Assembly (NCBI RefSeq): GCF_028281565.1
Contig: NZ_JANQJQ010000004.1
Span: forward strand, 62,001 to 126,000
Reading direction: 5' to 3'
DNA length: 64,000 nt
From: Seonamhaeicola sp.
GTDB taxonomy: Bacteria; Bacteroidota; Bacteroidia; Flavobacteriales; Flavobacteriaceae
In this document: in pieces, positions 29,148 through 39,778 of the stretch
Position numbering within the stretch: position 1 is the stretch's first letter
Layout: each line of letters opens with the position of its first letter
Translations under genes and position numbers: made by a program
Notes under the pieces: generated by a model
Told to the model about the DNA's origin: nothing
The model's database searches: none
The model's input: only the letters and a program-made list of their open reading frames with translations

Positions 29148-30884
29148 ATGCTTTTATCAAATCTGGACCTTGTCATTCTATTCGTTTACTTATTAGGAAT
29201 CATGGCTTACGGCCTTTGGATGTCCCGAGCCAAAAACAAAAATGTTTCCGATTATTTCCTGGCAAGCAAATCCTTGCCATGGTGGATTGTTGGAGGTTCT
29301 TTAATAGCTTCCAATATATCCGCCGAGCAGATATTAGGAACCAATGGCTCAGGTTATGCCATTGGACTGGCCATTGGCGGTTACGAATTAATGTCAGCTC
29401 TCACACTAATCCTGGTGGCCAAGTTTTTGCTTCCTGTATTTCTTGATAAAGGTATTTACTCCATTCCACAGTTTCTTCAGGATAGATTTGATAACCGGGT
29501 TAGAATCTGCTTCAGTTTTATTTTGGTGGTGCTCTATGTATTTGTAAATATTTCTTCGATCTTTTATTTAGGTGGATTGGCTATTTCTAACCTTACAGGT
29601 ATCCCTATGTTGGCCGGTATCCTGGGACTGGTTATCTATTCAGCCAGTTTCTCCATTTTTGGAGGACTTAAAGCCGTGGTTTGGACAGATGTTATTCAAG
29701 CGTTAGTTCTATTAATTGGAGGATTGATCGCTGCAGGTGTGGCTTTAGCAGCTCTTGGTGATGGGAGCATAGTTAACGGAGCCATTAACTTATACGAATT
29801 TGCTCCTGAAAAATTTGAGATGATATTGGGCAAAGACCATGAACATTTTGATAGTGTTCCCGGCATTAGTGTTTTGGTAGGCGGCATGTGGATTGCCAAC
29901 CTATATTATTGGGGCGGTAACCAGTTTATTATTCAACGGGCCTTGGCTTCTAAAAACATCAGGGAAGCCCAAAAAGGGGTTGCTTCCGCAGCTTTGCTTA
30001 AATTATTAATGCCTTTGATTGCTGTTATTCCCGGTATGGCGGCCTTTGCTTTACAGGCCGATATTGCTAAACCGGATGCGGCTTTCCCCTGGGTGTTAAG
30101 TGAATTGGTTCCCATTGGTATCAAAGGACTTGTATTTGCCGCTCTGGTAGCTGCTATTGGGAGTTCCATAAGCTCTTTGGTTAATAGTGTATCGACTATT
30201 TCCACCCTGGACCTTTACAAACCGCTAATCAAAAAGAATGCTTCCGAAAAGCATTTGGTCAAAGTTGGTAAAATTACTGCCACAGGAGCTTTAGTTATTG
30301 GTATGCTCACGGCACCGTTTTTGGGCATGTTGGATCTGGATCAGGCTTTTCAATTCATCCAGGAGTTTTCCGGGTTCATCAGTCCCGGGATTTTTGTCAC
30401 CATAGTATTTGGTTTATTCTGGAAACGTACCAGTGCAAAACCGGCGCTTTGGGTAGCGCTTTTATGCGTACCGTTGTCGGTGGGACTGTTTGTTCTAACC
30501 GAATTGCCGTTCTTTTATCGTATGACTATTTCTTTTGTGGCGCTATCCACACTTATTATCATTCTTTCCTATTTCGATAGGGTAAACATTAAGGACAATA
30601 TTTTAGACATCAAACCGGGTATGGTTATCCTGGGAAGTATGTTATTAATATCCATCCCTTTTTCTATTAGGGTTTTAACAGGTGATATTACACTACCCTT
30701 GTGGTTAGGCGGCACGGTGCTTTTCCTGAACTTATGTTCTTTGTATTTTATATTTAGCAACACAAGAAGCAACCCCAAAGCTATTCAAATCAATACCATG
30801 TTGTTTAAAACGGAACGATCGTTTAATGTTATGGGAATTCTGGTATTCCTAGTGCTTGCGGTTATTTACGGATTCCTTAACTAA
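29148..30884 (+). CDS. Sodium/solute symporter (SSS/SGLT family)
   Basis: SKSLPWWIVGGSLIASNISAEQILGTNGSGYAIGLAIGGYE; multi-TM. Start at 29148 preferred over ORF start 29091. Confidence 0.85.
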   Translation: MLLSNLDLVILFVYLLGIMAYGLWMSRAKNKNVSDYFLASKSLPWWIVGGSLIASNISAEQILGTNGSGYAIGLAIGGYELMSALTLILVAKFLLPVFLDKGIYSIPQFLQDRFDNRVRICFSFILVVLYVFVNISSIFYLGGLAISNLTGIPMLAGILGLVIYSASFSIFGGLKAVVWTDVIQALVLLIGGLIAAGVALAALGDGSIVNGAINLYEFAPEKFEMILGKDHEHFDSVPGISVLVGGMWIANLYYWGGNQFIIQRALASKNIREAQKGVASAALLKLLMPLIAVIPGMAAFALQADIAKPDAAFPWVLSELVPIGIKGLVFAALVAAIGSSISSLVNSVSTISTLDLYKPLIKKNASEKHLVKVGKITATGALVIGMLTAPFLGMLDLDQAFQFIQEFSGFISPGIFVTIVFGLFWKRTSAKPALWVALLCVPLSVGLFVLTELPFFYRMTISFVALSTLIIILSYFDRVNIKDNILDIKPGMVILGSMLLISIPFSIRVLTGDITLPLWLGGTVLFLNLCSLYFIFSNTRSNPKAIQINTMLFKTERSFNVMGILVFLVLAVIYGFLN

Positions 30885-30887
30885 ATG

Positions 30888-32222
30888 TTATCTCTGATCG
30901 GCTTTGGCATATTTGGTATACACTTTTCTTCCATAAATAGCCACAATTAAAAGACATAAAAATGACAAGAAGAAAGAGTACCTCATTTCGGAAACCCCTA
31001 AAAATAACGTGTCTTCGTAACCAGGTCCTCCAAAATCTAAAATAGAACCTTGAACCAAAGGCATCAAGGCGCCTCCAACAATGGACATCACCAGAAAGGA
31101 AGACCCAAATTTGGCATCTTCTCCTTGTCCATCCAAAGCAATTCCATAAATAGTTGGGAACATAATAGAGAAAAACAAAGAGGTAGCAACTAATGAATAA
31201 ATTCCCATCATACCCGGTAAAAAGATAGCTCCCAGCACTGTTGTCATACCACATAACCCAAATATCATTAATAATTTACCTGAATTTATTCTGGAAAGCA
31301 ACACCGTTCCTGTTGCTCTTCCAATAAGAGAAAAAACATAGCCGGCCAATCCATATAACACAGCCGTTTGACTATCTATCCCCAGGGTTTCAGCATATTG
31401 ATATACATAAGTCCAACACATAATTTGTGCTCCTACATATACCCCTTGTGAAATAACTCCAAAAGAAAATTTTGGTTGCTTCCATAAGCGTTTTACGGAA
31501 TCCAAAAACTTAACCTTAGCACCGTGATGTTTACTTTTAGGCATTTTTACAACGGCAATCAAAACAAAAAATACAGCTACAACCAGTCCTAAAACCACAT
31601 AAGGATTACGAATGACTTGTAAATCTGATGTTCTCACAGCCGCTTTAGCTGTTTCCGACAAGGTATCATAAATAGGTGTGACCCCGTCTTCGGCAAGGTT
31701 GTCCGACTGCAAAGATCCCAACACAAAGTTTTGCGCAATTAAAAGCCCTGCAATAGACCCCATAGGGTTAAACATCTGGGCAAATGTTAATCGCTGTGTA
31801 GCCGTTTCTTCGGCCCCCATTGCCAGGATATATGGATTGGCCGTGGTTTCTAAAAATGCCAATCCGAAGGTTAAAATATAAAGTGCCGCCAAAAAGAATC
31901 CGTAACTCTCCCAGGAAGCCGCTGGATAAAACAATAAGGCCCCAACGGAATATAAAGCCAGTCCAATCAATACCCCACTTTTATAAGAGTATTTATTAAC
32001 AAATAATGCGGCTGGAATGGCCATGGTGAAGTAGCCTCCATAAAAGGCCAATTGGACCAAGGACGCTTGTTTATTTGTAAGTTCCAATACTTTTTGAAAT
32101 CCCCTTACCATAGGATTGGTCATGTCGTTAGCAAATCCCCATAGGGCAAATAACGACGTGATCAAAATAAAAGGTATCAATAATTGCATACCGACTACCG
32201 GTATCTTTTTTTGCTCACTCAT
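30888..32222 (-). CDS. fucP: Second L-fucose:H+ symporter family permease (MFS)
   Basis: SLFALWGFANDMTNPMVRGFQ, FLETTANPYILAMGAEETATQRLTFAQMFNPMGS; paralogous to 4281-5612. Confidence 0.85.
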   Translation of the reverse strand: MSEQKKIPVVGMQLLIPFILITSLFALWGFANDMTNPMVRGFQKVLELTNKQASLVQLAFYGGYFTMAIPAALFVNKYSYKSGVLIGLALYSVGALLFYPAASWESYGFFLAALYILTFGLAFLETTANPYILAMGAEETATQRLTFAQMFNPMGSIAGLLIAQNFVLGSLQSDNLAEDGVTPIYDTLSETAKAAVRTSDLQVIRNPYVVLGLVVAVFFVLIAVVKMPKSKHHGAKVKFLDSVKRLWKQPKFSFGVISQGVYVGAQIMCWTYVYQYAETLGIDSQTAVLYGLAGYVFSLIGRATGTVLLSRINSGKLLMIFGLCGMTTVLGAIFLPGMMGIYSLVATSLFFSIMFPTIYGIALDGQGEDAKFGSSFLVMSIVGGALMPLVQGSILDFGGPGYEDTLFLGVSEMRYSFFLSFLCLLIVAIYGRKVYTKYAKADQR

Positions 32223-32526
32223 TTAATTTTGGTTTTTAGTGTTTGTCGGTTTTTGATTTTTTGACATAATACCATCTCTAATGCTTAATTACCCAATTAA
32301 AATGCGCCTTTTTGCGCTATACTTCAAAATAAAAATGACTCGTAGCTAAGGCTATGACTAATTTTTCTTTTTCATCTAACACAAAAAATCATCATTTTTA
32401 TAAGTATAATTTAACATCAGAAATGGTATAAAAAAATACAATGCTAATTTCAAGACATTAAAATCAACATTGTATGTAATGTATGTTTAGATATTTATTT
32501 TTTTAACTTTCCGCAACGCTCAAATT

Positions 32527-33876
32527 TTAATTAAAAACAGCAGGCAATGCTCCCGTACTATCGGCAAAGGTCTCCACCTCAACGCCAACAGCATTCAGCA
32601 TACTTACAAATAAATTGGACATATGAATGTGTTTGGCATCAAATACTTCATAGGAACCGTGTTTTAATCCCATGTTCTTACCTCCTGCTAATATCAATGG
32701 TAAATTATTGGCATTATGGGTAGAGCTACAGGCACTACCGTAAAGCACTAAGGTATTATCCAATAAGGAGCCATGCGCATCGCGGGTGTTTTTCATTCTA
32801 TCCATAAAATAAGCGAACTGCTTACTCAACCACCGGTCATATTTACCTAAGCGTTCCTGGTAACCCGCTTTTTTATCATGGGTCATCCCGTGATGCCCAC
32901 TTAGGTTTAAGGCTAATTTCGGGAAAGCATCACCCAAGCCCAGACCATCTTCACGTGCCATCATGTAGGTCATAACCCGGGTTAAATCGGTTTCAAAACC
33001 TAATATCATTAAATCCAGGGTGGAACGTAAATAAGCTTCTGGATCTACTGTAGCATCGGTATCTAAATTCAAACGGGACGCATCAAAATCCTTCATGGGA
33101 ACGTCTAACCACTTCTCGTTGCGCTTTACCTGTTCTTCTACCTGGTTTAGCGTGGTCATATACTCATCCAGCTTGGACTTGTCATTATATCCCAAACGTT
33201 TTTTTAAGCTTTTGCTATCCTCTAATACCAGATCTACAATCTTTTTATCTTGCTGCAAGCTTTTCCGTCTTTCCTTGGTTGTGGCTCCGTTGTTAGGCGA
33301 AAAATAACGTTCAAAAATTTCACGTTGCCTATGCTCTGACGGAATGGCTCTTCCGTTAGCATCAAAGGATAAGGTAGAGGCCCTGGACTTGTATCCTACA
33401 CCACCATCAGTAGATAAGGTCAAGTAAGGAATTCTGGTATGCTTACTCAATTTTTGCGCGGCCAGCTGGTCTATGGAAATGGAGTTGTTATACGTATTTC
33501 CTCTTAAATCGCCTCCTGTTAGCCATGTATCCCCTGCAATATGACCCAAAACATATCTACTATTGGGGTGACTTAAACCTCCTAAAATGGTCATGTCTTT
33601 TTTAAATGGCGATAAAGGAGCTATAGAATCAGTAAACTCATAATCCGATCCGGTCTTGTGTGGAAACCAATTCCACTGACTATACAGTTTATGGTCAGCC
33701 CCAGGCACACTAACGCCATTGGGGAAGTACACAAAACACATACGTTTGGGTTTGGCAGGGGCCTCGGCAAACTGACTTAATTTACCCATACCCATACACT
33801 CCATATAAGGTAGTAACACGGCTGCTCCAACCCCTTTTATAAAAGTTCTACGGTTTAGATGCCACGATTTTTGCAT
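32527..33876 (-). CDS. DUF1552-type protein with Tat signal
   Basis: Twin-arginine N-terminus LNRRTFIKGVGAAVLLPYMECMG, PKRMCFVYFPNGV; partner gene is DUF1592-type. Confidence 0.8.
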   Translation of the reverse strand: MQKSWHLNRRTFIKGVGAAVLLPYMECMGMGKLSQFAEAPAKPKRMCFVYFPNGVSVPGADHKLYSQWNWFPHKTGSDYEFTDSIAPLSPFKKDMTILGGLSHPNSRYVLGHIAGDTWLTGGDLRGNTYNNSISIDQLAAQKLSKHTRIPYLTLSTDGGVGYKSRASTLSFDANGRAIPSEHRQREIFERYFSPNNGATTKERRKSLQQDKKIVDLVLEDSKSLKKRLGYNDKSKLDEYMTTLNQVEEQVKRNEKWLDVPMKDFDASRLNLDTDATVDPEAYLRSTLDLMILGFETDLTRVMTYMMAREDGLGLGDAFPKLALNLSGHHGMTHDKKAGYQERLGKYDRWLSKQFAYFMDRMKNTRDAHGSLLDNTLVLYGSACSSTHNANNLPLILAGGKNMGLKHGSYEVFDAKHIHMSNLFVSMLNAVGVEVETFADSTGALPAVFN

Positions 33877-36800
33877 AATCCAAGTGTTTTGAAAACGATT
33901 TACTTAATATGATTTGTTCCAGAACCGATTGAAATTTATAATCGTCCTTTTTTACTGCTTCTACGATCCTGTCAATTTCTTTATCATCGGTAAAATTGAC
34001 ATCCCTTCCCAAGGCATAGGCATACAAGTGTTCTACTACGGACCTTGTAAAGTCATCTCTTTTCAAAGATAATATATATTCTTTAATTCCCTGAATACCA
34101 TCTACTTCCGTTCCGTCAGGTAATTTTGATTTTGAATCTATGGGCCTGCCTTTAGCCTCTGTTATATATCTGCCAACGGCATCATAATTTTCAAAGGCTA
34201 CACCGTAGGGATCAATTTTTAAGTGACAATCAACGCAAGAAGCTTTATTACGGTGCAATTCTAATTGTTCTTTTAAAGTTAGCTTCTCAAACCCCGGAGT
34301 TTCGGGATCTAATTCCGGGACATTTGGTGGTGGCGGAGGTGGTGGATCTCCCAAAATCTTCTCCTTTAACCAAACGGCCCTTTTAATGGGGTGCGCCTGA
34401 ACCCCATCGGAATGCCCTGTTAAAAAGGCGCCTTGCGATAAGAGTCCGCCACGGTTCTTTTCCCTATTAATAACTACTGGCCTAAACTGAGTTCCCTTAA
34501 CGCCTTCAACTCCATAAAACTCTGCTAAATTCTGATTGAGCATGGCAAAATCGGAGTCCACAAAGTTCATAATGCTCATGTTTTCTTTAAGCACATGATG
34601 TATAAAACTATAGGTCTCATTAGCCATATCTTCTTTTACAAAACGTGTAAAATCCGGATACAATTTGGCACTGGCGGTCATGTTTTCCAATCGGTCTACC
34701 CTAAGCCACTCGTAAGCGAAAGCTTCAATCATTCTTTTGATCTTCGGGCTTTCTACCATACGTTCTATTTGCTGTCCTATGTTGGCTTTTAATTTTCCTT
34801 GGGACGATAGTTCCGAAAGCGTTTCGTCCGGCGGTGAATTCCAAAGGAAATAAGCCATTTTAGATGCCAACAGGAACTCATCGGCTTTTATCTCGGGGCT
34901 TACCTTTTCAGGCTCTAACATATATAAAAAGTTAGGTGAGCATAATACGGCTACTAACACTTCCTTGATACTTTCTTCAAAAGTTTCAAAACCGGCTCGG
35001 GAAGCCTTCCAAAAATTAAAATACTTGTCCAATTCGCCATCAACCAAAGGCCTTCTGTATGCGCGCTCAATAAAGTTTTCCAGGACTTCGGCAGCATATA
35101 GTTCTTCATTATTCTTTTTATCGGAATCAAAGAATATAGCCGTATGGCTTTCAGGTGGCCACACGGGATAATAGGGCACTTCCAATTCTATGGATTTCAC
35201 ATTTAAAGGTGGGCCGTTTTCACCTTTTTGCTTAACCAAATGATTGTTCCAAAGCCCTACCATTAAAGTATTTGAAAGCTCCGTATTTTCTCCCGGATCA
35301 TAAACTGGCACCGGCAAGTTTTCCAATTGCCCATAAAACTCATAAGTTTTTAAATCACCCGCTTCATTAGTGACTTCCCTGGTCACATCAAAGGTTCGGT
35401 AGTCCATACCATCATCTGTTCTAGTGGCGACAAAGGTCCTAATCGATGGGGTTAAATGGGCGTATTTCTTCTCGTTCTTTTCTGCTTCGGCCTTGAGTTC
35501 TTCGGTTAAGGTGCTTTGTCCCTCCTGAAGGGGTGTTACACGCAATTCCTTAAATCCGACAAAAAACTTCCCTCCCAAAAAGGTTTTATATGTTCCTTTT
35601 TTCAAATAGGCCAAAGACACCGGTGTTACAATTTCGGAACTATCTTTTAAGGTTTCATCCAGCTGTAGGCGTTCCTGAATTTTATTGAACTTCCCTATTC
35701 TTAAAACGAAAGATGGCATATCTTCATTTGGCACGTAAGGATGTACCAAATCTATTTGATAGAACCCGTCTTTCGGAATCTTAATATCTATATTAGCCGT
35801 TGAAAATCCGTCCACTTTCACAGGCGTCAATAAACTATCTTTTTCTACCAGATTATTATTTCCATAGGTATCATTTACAGCTGTTAAATGGATCATCTTA
35901 CCTGACACCTCAGCGGGCTTATCTTCGCGCAGTTCAATTAAGCCTTCACGAAGTGCGATAGCATGTCCTTTGGAAGCTTCCACACGCAAGGCGAAAGGCC
36001 CTGATCTTGGATAGTTATTCTTAATGAGCATTTTTACATTAGGCGAAGGTCCTTGCCAGGAACGAGCGGGAACTTCTTTATGCGGTAAGGCCGAGTACAA
36101 AATCATTCCATCTTCTTCAACAGAGTACCTGTCTGATGATGACCCTCGCATACCTATCCCTATCATTTCTTTTATACTATCAGTACTATCAATATTAATT
36201 CCATTACCGTCAATCACGTCGATAATAAAATTATCACTTTTAACAGGAGCTGATTGATATCCTCCAAACTCAGCTGAAGGTTTGTCGACCCCTATATTTT
36301 TTCCGAAGGTCACCTTGTACTTTTTTGAAACGGGTTTATCCCTTTCTACAATGGCCATATCCAGGGCTTCCCTGGCAATCTTCTGATAGTAATCTAAATG
36401 CAGAGTGGACATTTGAAGTACTTCACCGTTGTTGGTAAAGCCCATTTTAGATTTCCCATCATCGGGTAAAACGTCTCCAAAATTAACTGGTAAATGCAAT
36501 AACTGACTTAGTGTATTGGTGTATTGCGCTTTGGTCAATCTTCTAATGGTGGTTTCGGTTTGGCCTTCCTTTGCTTTGACAGCTTCTTCCAGGGAATTAG
36601 TAATCCAATCTACCACCATTCTACGTTCTACATCAGTTAACTGAGGTTTCTTCTTTGGTGGCATTTCACCGGAATTGATCATATCCAAAGCCGCATGCCA
36701 GCTCTCGGCATCATGGCCGTTAACCATATCCCAGTTTAAACGATCTAAACGCACATCGCCCTTTTGTTTTTTGGGACCATGACAACTAACACAGTACTTT

Positions 36801-37828
36801 TTTATGACGGGTTTAATATTATTAACGTAATGCAAGCCTTCTTCCGAAAGGGCTTCTTTCTCAATGGCCTCTTGCTTTAAAGCCAATGCCAGTTCCTTTT
36901 TCTCAGCTTCTTCTTCGGCTTTTTCAACTGCAGCTACTTCTTGTTTTAAATCGGGGTTCGCAGCATCCAAAGACGTAGAAATCCACTTTAAAATACTGTT
37001 TCGTTGTGCTTCGGTAAGAGGATCTTTTTCTTCAGGCGGCATGTTGCCTTCTTCAATTTCAGTGTAAACCGACTTCCACTTCTTAACATCTTCCACATTG
37101 GTAAACTTCCAACCTATATTATCCAATCTTAAATCCCCTTTTTGCTTATTATCGTTATGACACTCAAAACAATTGTTGTCCATGATGGGGTGAATGGTAT
37201 CAGCAAATACCAAAGCACTGCTAACTTCTTCGGTTTTGGCCAGTTCCTTTATTTCTGAAATGATAGACTCGCTTTCTGTTTCCTTGATTCCGAAGAAGGC
37301 CTTCATGTTTTTAGGCATGTCCTTGGTTAGATAATTGGATCCGTGTGTCAGGGTACCGCCGTAATGTCCGGCTACCGATAATAAGATCACATTGACCAAA
37401 AGCACACCTCTATATACCTGAACATATAATTTTGATTGCCCATAAGCCCAAAGTCTGTACACTAACAACCAAACACATATGAAAGCGGTTATCCAGCCCA
37501 ACCATTTGTGATAGGACAAAATTTGATCATTATAACCTCCGCTTGATGCCAAAAAGAACCCAAAAACAGCTGCCGGAATAAAACTAATGGCCGTAAACCA
37601 AAGCAACACTTTACCGGCGCTTTCTAAATCTAATTTAGGGGAAACAAGACTCACTATTTCCAATACCAAAACCCCTATCAAGGCCCCAATAGGCACATGC
37701 AGGATTAAGGGATGGAAATTACCAAAGTATGAAATGAGTTCATTGGTATGACCTTCACTTATTGGAAACACCAATAGGCTCACCAAAATAAGCGTAAAAG
37801 CTGCTGCAATGGAAATGGTTACTCTCAT
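33848..37828 (-). CDS. Planctomycete-type cytochrome protein (DUF1587/1592/1588/1595/1585-like) with N-terminal TM region
   Basis: Three CxxCH motifs (CFECH, CVSCH, CVDCH); LHRNKASCVDCHLKIDPYGVAFENYDAVGRY, LYAYALGRDVNFTDDKEID; overlaps the DUF1552 gene by 29 nt. Confidence 0.85.
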   Translation of the reverse strand: MRVTISIAAAFTLILVSLLVFPISEGHTNELISYFGNFHPLILHVPIGALIGVLVLEIVSLVSPKLDLESAGKVLLWFTAISFIPAAVFGFFLASSGGYNDQILSYHKWLGWITAFICVWLLVYRLWAYGQSKLYVQVYRGVLLVNVILLSVAGHYGGTLTHGSNYLTKDMPKNMKAFFGIKETESESIISEIKELAKTEEVSSALVFADTIHPIMDNNCFECHNDNKQKGDLRLDNIGWKFTNVEDVKKWKSVYTEIEEGNMPPEEKDPLTEAQRNSILKWISTSLDAANPDLKQEVAAVEKAEEEAEKKELALALKQEAIEKEALSEEGLHYVNNIKPVIKKYCVSCHGPKKQKGDVRLDRLNWDMVNGHDAESWHAALDMINSGEMPPKKKPQLTDVERRMVVDWITNSLEEAVKAKEGQTETTIRRLTKAQYTNTLSQLLHLPVNFGDVLPDDGKSKMGFTNNGEVLQMSTLHLDYYQKIAREALDMAIVERDKPVSKKYKVTFGKNIGVDKPSAEFGGYQSAPVKSDNFIIDVIDGNGINIDSTDSIKEMIGIGMRGSSSDRYSVEEDGMILYSALPHKEVPARSWQGPSPNVKMLIKNNYPRSGPFALRVEASKGHAIALREGLIELREDKPAEVSGKMIHLTAVNDTYGNNNLVEKDSLLTPVKVDGFSTANIDIKIPKDGFYQIDLVHPYVPNEDMPSFVLRIGKFNKIQERLQLDETLKDSSEIVTPVSLAYLKKGTYKTFLGGKFFVGFKELRVTPLQEGQSTLTEELKAEAEKNEKKYAHLTPSIRTFVATRTDDGMDYRTFDVTREVTNEAGDLKTYEFYGQLENLPVPVYDPGENTELSNTLMVGLWNNHLVKQKGENGPPLNVKSIELEVPYYPVWPPESHTAIFFDSDKKNNEELYAAEVLENFIERAYRRPLVDGELDKYFNFWKASRAGFETFEESIKEVLVAVLCSPNFLYMLEPEKVSPEIKADEFLLASKMAYFLWNSPPDETLSELSSQGKLKANIGQQIERMVESPKIKRMIEAFAYEWLRVDRLENMTASAKLYPDFTRFVKEDMANETYSFIHHVLKENMSIMNFVDSDFAMLNQNLAEFYGVEGVKGTQFRPVVINREKNRGGLLSQGAFLTGHSDGVQAHPIKRAVWLKEKILGDPPPPPPPNVPELDPETPGFEKLTLKEQLELHRNKASCVDCHLKIDPYGVAFENYDAVGRYITEAKGRPIDSKSKLPDGTEVDGIQGIKEYILSLKRDDFTRSVVEHLYAYALGRDVNFTDDKEIDRIVEAVKKDDYKFQSVLEQIILSKSFSKHLDYAKIVASKP

Positions 37829-38106
37829 AAATTTTTCTGACTCCCAAAAAGCACATTTCTAAAAAAAGCAAGTCCCTGCCGGTTAAGAATATGTGCCTGA
37901 GCATAAAATTACTTAAAAATGCAGATGAATACCATCACATATTGTTCAATTTTTATCAATTATGATTCAAATTAAAAGTTGTTACTTTATATAAATCAAG
38001 CATTTAATCTGTAGCATTGCTCATTTGCTAACAAGTAAATCTATTGAAAAAATCCATCAATATTTTTTTTGCAAAGGTTTTGCACAACTTTTGCACAACT
38101 ATATTT

Positions 38107-39771
38107 TTACTGTTTGGGCTTTAAATTTTTGATTATGAAAATAACATCGGCCTCGTGCCTCCAGGGGCGTTCATCCCAGAATCCATATTTATGCTTAAAG
38201 ACTAACTTTTCTTCTTTTGAGAATTCTCCCGTAAGGGTATTAAACCACTGTCGAGTCGCATTCGAGTAATCAAACTCGGCATCCAGTTGTCGTTTTATAT
38301 CATCAGAATGCACTTCTTTAGGAATGTATTGCATCACGACGCCTTCCTTATAATTGGTTAGGTTATATGACCTAACATTATATTTGGTTACAGGTTCAAA
38401 GTTTTCAAAGTTTACGGTTTTAAATAAATCCCGCATGTATTTGAAATATTCGAACTTGGGTTTGTAGACATCGTCCGGTTGCTCAAAAGGATTATGGATA
38501 ATAGCGTTCCAGGAGGTTCCCTGCCAATAATAGGTAGTATAAGTTCCGGCAAATAAACACAGATAGTTTCTTCTTAAACAGGCTTCGGCATTGCTATAAC
38601 CTCCGGGAAAGATCTCATAGGGTGATTCTTCATACCCGCCATGTTCAATGTTGAAAATGGGCTTATCAGGAAACTGTTTATAAGCACTTAGCATACTTTC
38701 ATGTAGCGATAATTTCCAATCCTGAGTAGAAATAAAATCTACTTCATCTTTATATTTTCTACAAAAACTATAAGCATGAACAGATAACAAACGATCATAA
38801 CTATCTAATTCACGTGTACGTTTAGTTCGCTCTAAAATATGTTCAACAACATTTTTATTTTGAGCAACCGCTATCTTGTTGGTTGCTTCTTTTGATACAT
38901 CCCAAACTATATTAGGAAATGCCTGATATCTTTTAATTACATGATCGTAGTACATATTATCTGCTTCAGACCTAGCTTCCGGCCAGGCTACACGCTTATT
39001 CCATACGTAAATCATTAAATGGCTTATGATTTCATGTTCGTGCATTTGAGCGACTACCTGATCGAAATGTTTAAAGAAACCCATATTCAAGGCACTATAA
39101 TCCGGATTACTGTTAGAACCTAGAAACGGAAAAATATCTTCTCGTTCGCCATAATTATGCTCCGGATGTTTCAGCAAGTTTTTATCCCTTACCCAATCAA
39201 AATCCAAACCATAGGCATATACGTTCATCACAATTTGATTGAAACCGTTCTTGTTTAACAGGCCTAGTAAATGTTTGGTTTTGGGCAAATCTTTATTACC
39301 ATAATCCAGGGCGTATAACCAATCGCACTCAAAGGCTAAATTGAAGTAATGGGTCCCATCCTCATAAAAGAAATGTCTTTTATTATCGTCGCTTAGAACA
39401 ATGCCTCCATGCCGATCTTTTTTCTGATTTTGAGTGATATTAATTGCCCCCTTCTTCCCTTTGAGACCTTTAATATCCGACTGAATCACAAAAGACTTTT
39501 TTCCGGTATTTGAACTGGAATACCGGAACACCCACTCGTTACCACCGTTATAAAAGAGCGGGACTTTTTGCTCACCTTCTTCTGATCTAACCATAGCATA
39601 AACCTCCTGTTGGAATGGTTTTTCAACCTTTTGTTTTGCTATATACACCAAATCATTGACCTGCCATTGTTGGGAGGTAATGGTTCCCGGAGCCTTCCAG
39701 ACTTTAATTTGGGCAAATCCCAATGGCCCCAATAACAGGGCCCATACTAAAAACCGAGTCATTCTGTTCAT
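38107..39771 (-). CDS. DUF5060/DUF4038-type putative glycoside hydrolase
   Basis: N-terminal beta domain then GTHYFNLAFECDWLYAL, FNQIVMNVYAYG, IVWDVSKEATN, PIFNIEHGGYEESP. Confidence 0.7.
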   Translation of the reverse strand: MNRMTRFLVWALLLGPLGFAQIKVWKAPGTITSQQWQVNDLVYIAKQKVEKPFQQEVYAMVRSEEGEQKVPLFYNGGNEWVFRYSSSNTGKKSFVIQSDIKGLKGKKGAINITQNQKKDRHGGIVLSDDNKRHFFYEDGTHYFNLAFECDWLYALDYGNKDLPKTKHLLGLLNKNGFNQIVMNVYAYGLDFDWVRDKNLLKHPEHNYGEREDIFPFLGSNSNPDYSALNMGFFKHFDQVVAQMHEHEIISHLMIYVWNKRVAWPEARSEADNMYYDHVIKRYQAFPNIVWDVSKEATNKIAVAQNKNVVEHILERTKRTRELDSYDRLLSVHAYSFCRKYKDEVDFISTQDWKLSLHESMLSAYKQFPDKPIFNIEHGGYEESPYEIFPGGYSNAEACLRRNYLCLFAGTYTTYYWQGTSWNAIIHNPFEQPDDVYKPKFEYFKYMRDLFKTVNFENFEPVTKYNVRSYNLTNYKEGVVMQYIPKEVHSDDIKRQLDAEFDYSNATRQWFNTLTGEFSKEEKLVFKHKYGFWDERPWRHEADVIFIIKNLKPKQ

Positions 39772-39778
39772 AATAGTT

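Noticed and set aside
30877-31254. 125-aa minus-strand ORF overlapping fucP paralog
   Set aside because: Lies in an alternative frame of the well-supported FucP ORF; composition (rich in W, Y, C, F, R) looks like frame-shifted membrane protein.
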